From Lentisphaeria bacterium (lineage in GTDB: Bacteria > Verrucomicrobiota > Lentisphaeria > Victivallales > UBA1829), in contig JAGCNI010000095.1 in assembly GCA_017646015.1 (NCBI GenBank), positions 1-44,922 of the forward strand: a stretch of DNA of 44,922 nucleotides, in the 5' to 3' direction. Positions 1 to 6,501 of this stretch are shown in pieces. The notes under the pieces are model-generated. The model made no database searches, was not told the origin of the DNA, and saw nothing but the letters and a program-made list of their open reading frames with translations. The position numbers and the translations under genes are program-made. How positions within the stretch are numbered: the first letter of the stretch is position 1; the number at the start of each line of letters is the position of its first letter.

Positions 1-1377
1 GTGAATCCGCCGGAAGGGGATGGTTGGAGACAGGAAGAAGATGTGCTTGATACCTTGATCAGCGCCTGGTTGTGGCCGTTCTCGATCATGGGTTGGCCTG
101 AAAAAACTCCTGAACAGGAATTTTTCTATCCGACCAATGACCTTGTGACCGGTCCGGATATCATCTTCTTCTGGGTTGCCCGTATGATCATGGCAGGCTA
201 TGAATTCAAAGGAGTCCAGCCGTTCAGCAACGTCTATTTCACCAGTATCATCCGTGACCAGTTGGGGAGAAAACTTTCCAAATCTCTCGGAAACTCCCCT
301 GACCCGTTGGATGTGATCGCAACATATGGAGCTGACGCTCTGCGTTTCTCCATTATCTACATCGCTCCGGTCGGTCTGGATATCCAGTATTCCAATGAAA
401 AATGTGAAATCGGCAGAAACTTTGCCAATAAACTCTGGAACGCCTGCCGTTTCCGGAAAATGCAAGGTCCGGTCTCTCCCTCTTTCCGGAAACTGGAAGG
501 TATTGATGTGGAAAAACTTACCGCCGATGAAAAATGGATCCTCGCCTGGACGAATCGCACGATCGAAGCAACACGGGATGCTCTGGAAGGTTTCAAATTC
601 CATCAGGCTGTTCATGAAATTTACGAAATGGTCTGGAGTACATTCTGCGACTGGTTCATCGAATCCTGCAAACCGCGTTTGCGTGGAACAGAAGAAGAAA
701 AAAATCAGGCTCTGGCTGTGCTCGACTTCGTTCTCTGGAAATTGTTGCGCCTGCTGCATCCGTTTATGCCGTTTGCAACGGAAGAACTGGCTCATCAGAT
801 GGATTTCCTTGCCGATGGCGAAAGCATCATGTATGCCCATTTCCCGGAACCCTTTGAAGCGATCGGACTGGATAAGCTCATGGATGATGCGGACGATATT
901 CTCGACCGTGTTGAAGATAAGTTCCAGCTGATCCGTGCCGGAAGAAATCTGCGGAATTCCTATGATATCCCGCCGGGACGCAAACTGAACTACTATGTCA
1001 AAGCCGCCAATAAGGAAACAGAAAAATTCCTCAACGGAGAACTGAAAGGTCTTGCTTATCTGTTGAATGCAGAAAGCGTGACGATCTCTCTGGAAGATTA
1101 TAAATCGGACGATGGCGCGGGAGCTCCCTCTCAGCTTGTCAACGCCGGTGCGATCTTTATGCCGTTGAAAGGTGTTGTCGATGTGGAAGCAGAAAAGAAA
1201 AAACTGCAGAAACAGCAGAAAGAACTGCAAGGCTGGATCCGTGGTACCGAGGGGAAACTCAACAACCCCGGCTTCCTTGCCAAAGCTCCGGCTCAGCTGG
1301 TGGAAAACACGAAAGCTCAGTTGGCGGAAATGCAGGAAAAACTCAAACGTGTCGAACAGGCATTGGCTTCCTTATAA
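1..1377 (+). CDS. valS: Valine--tRNA ligase, C-terminal part (cut by the window edge)
   Basis: This is the 3' half of a class I valyl-tRNA synthetase, which charges tRNA-Val in the cytoplasm. The reading frame is open from base 1, and the gtg there is an internal valine rather than a start. The visible part holds the DVLDT segment, the second catalytic signature as KLSKS (lysine codon at 271; the family norm is KMSKS), then the anticodon-binding helical domain. It ends in the Lys/Gln/Glu-rich coiled-coil arm (about residues 395-458) that is typical of ValRS. The full protein should be about 900 residues, so about half lies upstream. The stop TAA is at 1375-1377 and rsmD follows after 3 bases, so the two are probably co-transcribed. 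Confidence 0.96.
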   Translation: MNPPEGDGWRQEEDVLDTLISAWLWPFSIMGWPEKTPEQEFFYPTNDLVTGPDIIFFWVARMIMAGYEFKGVQPFSNVYFTSIIRDQLGRKLSKSLGNSPDPLDVIATYGADALRFSIIYIAPVGLDIQYSNEKCEIGRNFANKLWNACRFRKMQGPVSPSFRKLEGIDVEKLTADEKWILAWTNRTIEATRDALEGFKFHQAVHEIYEMVWSTFCDWFIESCKPRLRGTEEEKNQALAVLDFVLWKLLRLLHPFMPFATEELAHQMDFLADGESIMYAHFPEPFEAIGLDKLMDDADDILDRVEDKFQLIRAGRNLRNSYDIPPGRKLNYYVKAANKETEKFLNGELKGLAYLLNAESVTISLEDYKSDDGAGAPSQLVNAGAIFMPLKGVVDVEAEKKKLQKQQKELQGWIRGTEGKLNNPGFLAKAPAQLVENTKAQLAEMQEKLKRVEQALASL

Positions 1378-1380
1378 TAT

Positions 1381-2001
1381 ATGGAAATCATCGGTGGAAC
1401 AGCAAAAGGGATGATCCTTCAAGTCCCGCAGAATATGGAAGTCCGCCCGACTTCTGTCCGCTCCCGGCGTTCGCTTTTTGATACGCTGGGGGATCTTTCC
1501 GGCAAAAGAGTTTGTGATCTTTTTGCCGGAAGCGGAGCTCTCGGGCTTGAGGCTGCCAGCCGCGGGGCGGATCATGTCATGTTCGTGGAGAAATCCCCCG
1601 CTGTGATGGCGATTATCCGGAAAAATATCGCAAAAGTTGAAAAATTGTGTCCTGATACCATGTTTCAGGTCATTTCCGGAACAGTTCCCGCGTGTTTCAG
1701 GAAAATGACAGCTTTTCACCCCAAGCCGGATTTGATCTTTGCTGATCCCCCGTATGCCATGTCTGCCGATCTGCTGGATGCGATCCTTCATGATCCGGAT
1801 TTCTGTCAATGGGCGGATCAGGCGGATATGATCTGGGAGAGGCCGGATTACCGCGTGTCATTGAAAGTTTTTCCTCCGGAATGGACATTATCTGCAATCA
1901 AGGAATTGGGAGCGACCCGTTTCCTTTTATCCGGAAAACTGCAAAAAAATGAGAAAAAAACATTTTTTTGCGGAAAAACTGCAAAAAAATACTGGAAATA
2001 A
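1381..2001 (+). CDS. rsmD: 16S rRNA (guanine966-N2)-methyltransferase RsmD
   Basis: RsmD methylates G966 of 16S rRNA using S-adenosylmethionine. The 206-residue protein shows the family N-terminus with the RPTS..R.R..LFD segment, the SAM-binding motif DLFAGSGALGLEA at about residues 41-53, and the catalytic DPPY tetrad at about residues 121-124. The start ATG lies 3 bases after the valS stop with no clear Shine-Dalgarno sequence, so translation may be coupled. The last 20 or so residues are Lys/Phe-rich and come from an A/T-rich stretch that contains an 11-bp inverted repeat (1941-1951 with 1961-1971) and a near-duplicated 19-base segment (1932-1950 and 1971-1990). This tail is not part of the family core. 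Confidence 0.93.
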   Translation: MEIIGGTAKGMILQVPQNMEVRPTSVRSRRSLFDTLGDLSGKRVCDLFAGSGALGLEAASRGADHVMFVEKSPAVMAIIRKNIAKVEKLCPDTMFQVISGTVPACFRKMTAFHPKPDLIFADPPYAMSADLLDAILHDPDFCQWADQADMIWERPDYRVSLKVFPPEWTLSAIKELGATRFLLSGKLQKNEKKTFFCGKTAKKYWK

Positions 2002-2013
2002 TCGGATTTTGAT

Positions 2014-2042
2014 TTGACAACGGTATTTTAAGAATGTAATAT
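2014..2042 (+). promoter_or_regulatory. Strong sigma70-type promoter
   Basis: TTGACA at 2014-2019 and TAATAT at 2037-2042 are separated by exactly 17 bases, close to the housekeeping sigma consensus. It lies just after rsmD and about 50 bases before the start codon of the coiled-coil membrane protein, so that gene and the small ORFs behind it are probably well expressed. Confidence 0.75.
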
Positions 2043-2092
2043 AACGGACATAAGCGAAAATTTGTAAAAAATTATTACAGGAGAATGTGAAC

Positions 2093-3352
2093 ATGAGCGT
2101 GTTGAACAGAATAATCAATATTCTTGTTTTGCTTGCCGCAATTGCCGCAGTCGTATTTTCTTATATGCTTTTCAGCAAAAGAGAAAAACTTACTGACGGT
2201 TGGGACAAAATGGCAAAGGCGATCAATACTACTGCCAGAACATTGGATGACAACTCTGCATCCGGAACAACTGCAGCACGGGATCTGCCCGTTGATAAAC
2301 TCAAACATCAGAATTATGACCAGTTGGGTCAGCTTCTGCCCAAACTGAATGATAATGCAGAGAAAATCGTGAAGCAGAGAAACGATCTTGCCGCTTCCAT
2401 TCAGAATGTCGCAAATACGCTCAGTATTACCGGAATCAAGGACGAAAATCTCAAAAATATTGCTTCCTACAAAGATCAGGAACGTAATTTTGTCAATAAA
2501 GTCCGTCAGTTCCGCACTGTTCGTGACAGCGTTTCTGCCGGATATGCAGGAACCGCCGCAAAACTCGGTGGAAGAGTCAGTGCTTCTGAGTTCAATAACT
2601 CCACTACTTATGGTGCAGCCATCCGCAAAGTCAATGCCGCTGCCGATGAACTTATCGCACGCAGAAATGCTTATGCCAACTATCTTACTCAGATCGCCCG
2701 GGCGATGGGAGTCAAAGCTCCCAATCTCAGCAGCAAAGGATATCAGGCTGAATTGGCTAAGACCCTCAATGAATTCAAAAAGAAACAGCGTGAACACGCC
2801 ACCACACGCAGTCTTCTCGCTCGTGAAAAAAGCAAATCTGCAAGCTTGACCAAACAGGTTGCAAGCAGAAATAATACGATCAAATCTCAGGTCGCCAACA
2901 TTCAGAAACAGAAAAACCGTATTGATGAACTCAACCGTATCCTCAATAAAGACGGTTCTCTGCCGCTGCCGGAAAAACTTCTCACCGGAAGCGAACCTGA
3001 ATGCTACAAATACGTCAAAGGCAAAATTGAATTTGTCGATAAAGAATTCGGTTTCGTGACCATCAATATCGGCAGCAGCTTCGTCTTCAAACAGCGTTAT
3101 GGTATCAAAGACAACTATGTTTCTTTCCCGCTTCAGGCAGGCAAACAGCTCTCTGTGGCCCGCAATCTGGAAGGTGATGATCCGGTCGGTCCCACATTCG
3201 TTGGCAAACTGCTTGTTTCCAAAGTTGACAAAAACTCTGCTGTCTGTAATCTCGTGACCGGTTCTCCGGTTGACTATCAGGTTGGCGATACCGTTTTCTT
3301 CTCTGAAGATGATATCGTGGACGCTCTCTCCGGTAAAGCTGCTAAAAAATAA
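2093..3352 (+). CDS. Membrane-anchored coiled-coil protein with C-terminal beta domain (unknown function)
   Basis: I do not recognise a named family. The chosen ATG at 2093 has AGGAG at 2079-2083 with 9-base spacing; an in-frame GTG at 2087 is too close to it. Residues about 5-25 form one hydrophobic segment, probably an uncleaved membrane anchor with most of the chain in the periplasm. A long helical region follows, strongly coiled-coil near residues 225-300 (KSxSLTKQVASRN, then Gln/Lys/Asn-rich). The last 110 residues look like a beta domain (GKIEFVDKEFGFVTINIG, then VGKLLVSKV and YQVGDTVFF) of the kind seen in envelope proteins of PVC bacteria. Two tiny ORFs follow closely. A structural or scaffold role in the envelope is inference only. 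Confidence 0.85.
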   Translation: MSVLNRIINILVLLAAIAAVVFSYMLFSKREKLTDGWDKMAKAINTTARTLDDNSASGTTAARDLPVDKLKHQNYDQLGQLLPKLNDNAEKIVKQRNDLAASIQNVANTLSITGIKDENLKNIASYKDQERNFVNKVRQFRTVRDSVSAGYAGTAAKLGGRVSASEFNNSTTYGAAIRKVNAAADELIARRNAYANYLTQIARAMGVKAPNLSSKGYQAELAKTLNEFKKKQREHATTRSLLAREKSKSASLTKQVASRNNTIKSQVANIQKQKNRIDELNRILNKDGSLPLPEKLLTGSEPECYKYVKGKIEFVDKEFGFVTINIGSSFVFKQRYGIKDNYVSFPLQAGKQLSVARNLEGDDPVGPTFVGKLLVSKVDKNSAVCNLVTGSPVDYQVGDTVFFSEDDIVDALSGKAAKK

Positions 3353-3367
3353 GCAAGGAGGTATGCA

Positions 3368-3475
3368 ATGTTTTCATCTCCGATCTTTACTGTGACATCC
3401 ATTCTGACATTTCTGGCTTTGGTGGCTGTGTTGGTTCTCCAGGCGTTGGAAATGAAATGCTATGGAATGTTTTAA
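3368..3475 (+). CDS. 35-residue single-pass membrane peptide (hypothetical)
   Basis: A short ORF starts at ATG 3368 after a near-perfect Shine-Dalgarno AAGGAGG at 3355-3361 with 6-base spacing, 15 bases after the upstream stop codon. It encodes 35 residues, of which about 20 (IFTVTSILTFLALVAVLVL) form a single membrane helix, with a short tail ending in KCYGMF. The strong ribosome-binding site and its place between the coiled-coil protein and a small lipoprotein-like ORF argue that it is translated. It overlaps the next ORF by 14 bases in another frame. No function can be assigned. Confidence 0.6.
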   Translation: MFSSPIFTVTSILTFLALVAVLVLQALEMKCYGMF

Positions 3476-3662
3476 GAACATTTCTTCTGTAATCCGACAG
3501 GAAGTGCGGCAACCCCGCATCTTCCTGTTTTTTCTTATCTTCATCTTTCTGTTTTTCTGTTGTTCGTGTACAGAGTATGAGCGCAGAGGGGTGAATCCCC
3601 GTCCATTCAATGAGCCCACCGCCTGGGAAAACAATCCGTATGGAGATATATTCCAGAACTGA
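3462..3662 (+). CDS. Small lipoprotein-like envelope protein (hypothetical)
   Basis: This 66-residue ORF overlaps the end of the 35-residue peptide by 14 bases, so its translation is probably coupled. After a short basic N-terminus it has a very hydrophobic stretch (FLFFLIFIFLFF) ending in CCSC. The last cysteine, preceded by Ser, could be the lipidated residue, though Cys at -3 is not a classical lipobox. The mature part is short and polar and includes NPRPFNEPTAWE. It lies in the same strand and cluster as the coiled-coil membrane protein. Function unknown; membrane attachment is inferred from the sequence. Confidence 0.55.
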   Translation: MECFKNISSVIRQEVRQPRIFLFFLIFIFLFFCCSCTEYERRGVNPRPFNEPTAWENNPYGDIFQN

Positions 3663-3713
3663 TTTTTTGTTCTGGTTTTTATTTTTATATCAATCAAGAG
3701 GAGTGATACGATC

Positions 3714-4580
3714 ATGGCTAAGATTCAAATTCTCGGCAGTGCTGCAGCGGAAGGGATTCCTGCTGCGTTTTGTAACTGCAGAGTCTGCACAGAAGCGTGG
3801 AAAAATGGCGGAAAAGATATTCGTATGCGTACAGCATACAAATTGAATGATCAGGTCCGCATTGATTTCGGTCCGGATTCTCTGGCGCAGGAATATAAAT
3901 ATCAGCTGCATTCAGAAAGACTCAAACATCTTTTCATCACCCACAGTCATGAAGATCATTTTTATCTTGATCTTTTGAATTACCGTATGCCCGGTTTTTC
4001 GGTTGTTGAAGAAGATAACATTCTCAATATTTACGGCAATCCCGGAGTGATCCGTGCGATCCAGCGTTTTTTCTGGGAAAAGAGCTATGACCGTTTCAAC
4101 GGGGACTATAAAAAATTCCGTCTTAATCCTGTGACTCTGGAACCTTTCCAACCGGTGGTTCTGGAAGATCAGGATATGGAATTTTATCCGGTCAAAGCCG
4201 ATCACATGATCGGTGTCGGCACAGAGATCCCCATGTGTTATATTTTCCGTATCGGCAGCTCCTGGGGGATGATCGCCAATGACAGCGGTTATTTCCGTGA
4301 AGAAACCTGGGCGTTTCTGGAAAAACGGAAATTCAAATTGGATCTTATGATCAATGATTGTACCGGAGGACTGCTGGATATTGAACGCGGACACATGAGC
4401 GGAAAATATGTGCTTGATACAAAAGCCCGTCTGGAAAAGATTGGCAGTGTTACCGCAGAGACCCAATATTACATCAATCATTTCTCCCACAATGGTCAGG
4501 CGACCCATACTGAATTGGAAGCCAAATTCAATCCGTATGGGATCCAAGTTGCTTACGATGGACTGGAAATAGAATTCTGA
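3714..4580 (+). CDS. Metallo-beta-lactamase-fold hydrolase, PhnP-like
   Basis: A 288-residue metallo-hydrolase of the RNase Z/PhnP type, probably a cytoplasmic phosphodiesterase; the substrate is unknown. The N-terminus has the glycine-rich ILGSAAAEGIP strand followed by CNCRVC, a cysteine cluster like the structural zinc site of PhnP. The catalytic motif is THSHEDH (about residues 76-82), fitting HxHxDH with two metal ions. Later ligands are plausible in KADHMIG and ANDSG, with a final histidine in INHFSH. The start has AAGAGGAG at 3696-3703. There is no signal peptide and no phn gene nearby, so a C-P lyase role is not supported. It ends at a bidirectional terminator. Confidence 0.82.
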   Translation: MAKIQILGSAAAEGIPAAFCNCRVCTEAWKNGGKDIRMRTAYKLNDQVRIDFGPDSLAQEYKYQLHSERLKHLFITHSHEDHFYLDLLNYRMPGFSVVEEDNILNIYGNPGVIRAIQRFFWEKSYDRFNGDYKKFRLNPVTLEPFQPVVLEDQDMEFYPVKADHMIGVGTEIPMCYIFRIGSSWGMIANDSGYFREETWAFLEKRKFKLDLMINDCTGGLLDIERGHMSGKYVLDTKARLEKIGSVTAETQYYINHFSHNGQATHTELEAKFNPYGIQVAYDGLEIEF

Positions 4581-4604
4581 TCCTATCTCTGTAACAGGGA
4601 CAAT

Positions 4605-4639
4605 AAAAAAGACTCCGGATTTTCACTGGAGTCTTTTTT
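4605..4639. terminator. Bidirectional rho-independent terminator
   Basis: The 12-base arms AAAAAAGACTCC (4605-4616) and GGAGTCTTTTTT (4628-4639) pair perfectly around an 11-base loop. Each strand ends in a U-run, so it can stop both the plus-strand hydrolase transcript and the converging minus-strand operon. Confidence 0.85.
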
Positions 4640-4674
4640 GGTATGCCATTGTCATCTGCGCTTTTTACAAATCT

Positions 4675-5697
4675 TCAGAATTGTAAAACAAGCAATTCAG
4701 CGGTTTTTCCCTGACAGATGATTCCGTCGTGGATTTTTCCTGCAATATTTCTCATTCCTGCCTGTTGTAAGACTTTGTTTTTTTCTGTATCGTCGGCGTT
4801 GCCGTAATAGAGTGGCATAACTCCGGATTTTTCTTTGAATGAGTCTGCTGTTTTACGAATCAATTCAGGTGCATCCTCCAGATATGCCGGATGGACAGTG
4901 AAATCCAATACGGGCATACCATGCATCAGAAGAGCGAAAGCATATCCGCAACATTCTTTTTTTTCATTTAATGCAGTGCAGACTACAGCTCTGCTGCTGA
5001 GAGTTTCTTGAAAAGCCAGCCGGAAATCTTCGACCTGAGCAGCCGGACCTGTCCGGAAAGAGAGTTTCCGATGATAGATTTCCGGAGTATATGCCAGAAA
5101 TTTATCACAATCGAACTGGTCACTGATTCTGCCCGGACGGACTTCCGTAATTTTTCTGCCGGAATACACCTGTTTGGCTTCCGATAGGAAATCTCCATTT
5201 TTGAGAAAACAGAGAGGTCCGGTTTCTCCGCCATAAATCAGATTGAATCCTGATTTGATATAAGTTGCGGCAGCAAATCTGTTTCCCGTGGCACAGCAGA
5301 GCATTCTTACCGGGGAACGGTATATTTCTTCCATGCAGTAGTGCATGAGTTCATTCATCAATCCCTGTTTTCTAAATTGGGGTTCTGTCAGAACATTACC
5401 GAAATTTCCCCGATATGATTTGTTTGAATAAGCGAACCATACCCGTGCGGCACATTCTCCATTGATCTCTGCAATGAACCAGTGATCGATGATTTCAGGA
5501 AAATAGAGTCCGTTCATTGCATCATTAAAATATGCCCGCCAGCCATTGAGGTTGTAGAGGTTGTTGTGGGGATGATCGGACCCCATTGATGCGGCGATGT
5601 AATCGGCATATTTCCGAGGTGCTTTTTCTGATGCATTCCAATGTATGATTCGGAGTATATCGCCTGATACAAGTTGTTTTTCCTGTAAGATGTCCAT
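4675..5697 (-). CDS. GNAT-family N-acetyltransferase
   Basis: A 340-residue GNAT-like protein, predicted to move an acetyl group from acetyl-CoA to an amine. The acetyl-CoA loop is visible as FRKQGLM (R109..G112) after the strand GNVLTEP, followed by the helix MNELMHYCMEEI and the ATGNRFAAATYIKSGF segment that is usual at the end of the fold. About 160 further residues may be a second, degenerate GNAT-like half. It is the last gene of the five-gene operon, 23 bases after the PIG-L gene, and ends before a terminator. Next to a deacetylase it may re-acetylate an amino sugar or self-protect; that is inference. Its Shine-Dalgarno sequence is weak. Confidence 0.75.
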   Translation of the reverse strand: MDILQEKQLVSGDILRIIHWNASEKAPRKYADYIAASMGSDHPHNNLYNLNGWRAYFNDAMNGLYFPEIIDHWFIAEINGECAARVWFAYSNKSYRGNFGNVLTEPQFRKQGLMNELMHYCMEEIYRSPVRMLCCATGNRFAAATYIKSGFNLIYGGETGPLCFLKNGDFLSEAKQVYSGRKITEVRPGRISDQFDCDKFLAYTPEIYHRKLSFRTGPAAQVEDFRLAFQETLSSRAVVCTALNEKKECCGYAFALLMHGMPVLDFTVHPAYLEDAPELIRKTADSFKEKSGVMPLYYGNADDTEKNKVLQQAGMRNIAGKIHDGIICQGKTAELLVLQF

Positions 5698-5720
5698 GAA
5701 TATGTCTTTCCCGGGGTATT

Positions 5721-6479
5721 TTATTTCTGATAATATTTATTTCCGTAGGGCCATGGAGAAGCTCCTGCCCAACGGAAAGAATTACTCAGAAGTTTACGGA
5801 TCAGCAGATCACTTTCTTCGATTCCCACACCGGCTGGGAATTTGACTACTTTGAATGCTTCTGTCAGGACATGACCGAATCCGCCGCACCAGCCGCGATA
5901 ATAGGACTTATCCGCTTTTCTCTGCCAGAGAGCTTCCCCTTTTTCTGCAATACAGCTGCGCAGACTTTCCCGCAGAATTTCTTCGGATGATTGGATGTTG
6001 ATATAAAAATCGGGGAGAAAATATTCCATGCACTGATTGGGATCTGTTTCATAAGCATAGATTTCGCGAACGCTGTTCAGTTTCTTATTCCAGAAAGAGT
6101 TCAGGATCGCGTCGTATGAAGTCTGTGCAGTTCTGCGGTGCTCCGGATGACTGTCTTCGGGCCACATAATGAAAACAATATCCGGCTGAATGGCTTCCAG
6201 TTGTTCCATGATCAGATTTCGGTCATTTCTGTCGCCGTTATAAATCCGATCCCCGCGATCACCGATGATGATTTCACGGCATCCGAGCATTGTACAACTG
6301 TTTGTAATATCCCTGTCAAAGATTTTCAGTTGTTCCTGATTGCGGTAATGATTATGATTGGCAACGTGCAGAACTGTACAGTCACATCCTGCCTGATGCA
6401 GCATGTACAATGTGCCGCCCAAGCAGCATTGAGATTCATCGGCATGAGCACCGATCGCCAGCACTTTGATTTTTTTCAT
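5721..6479 (-). CDS. PIG-L family deacetylase (LmbE-like)
   Basis: A 252-residue zinc-dependent N-deacetylase of the PIG-L/LmbE family, which removes acetyl groups from N-acetylglucosaminyl compounds. Motif 1 reads AHADES (H12, D14, E15), where the norm is AHPDDE. The catalytic Asp is kept, while the zinc-ligand Asp is Glu. Motif 2 is HPEH (H111 and H114) in PEDSHPEHRRTAQ. There is no signal peptide, so it acts in the cytoplasm. AAGGGA precedes the ATG. It lies 22 bases after the DUF4838 gene in the operon, which fits deacetylation of an amino sugar released by the upstream enzymes. Confidence 0.88.
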   Translation of the reverse strand: MKKIKVLAIGAHADESQCCLGGTLYMLHQAGCDCTVLHVANHNHYRNQEQLKIFDRDITNSCTMLGCREIIIGDRGDRIYNGDRNDRNLIMEQLEAIQPDIVFIMWPEDSHPEHRRTAQTSYDAILNSFWNKKLNSVREIYAYETDPNQCMEYFLPDFYINIQSSEEILRESLRSCIAEKGEALWQRKADKSYYRGWCGGFGHVLTEAFKVVKFPAGVGIEESDLLIRKLLSNSFRWAGASPWPYGNKYYQK

Positions 6480-6501
6480 AATAATCCCTTCTTTCGGTTA
6501 T

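Noticed and set aside
3714-4580. PhnP of a phosphonate pathway
   Set aside because: The cysteine and histidine motifs are PhnP-like, but no other phn gene is present, so the specific role is not supported.
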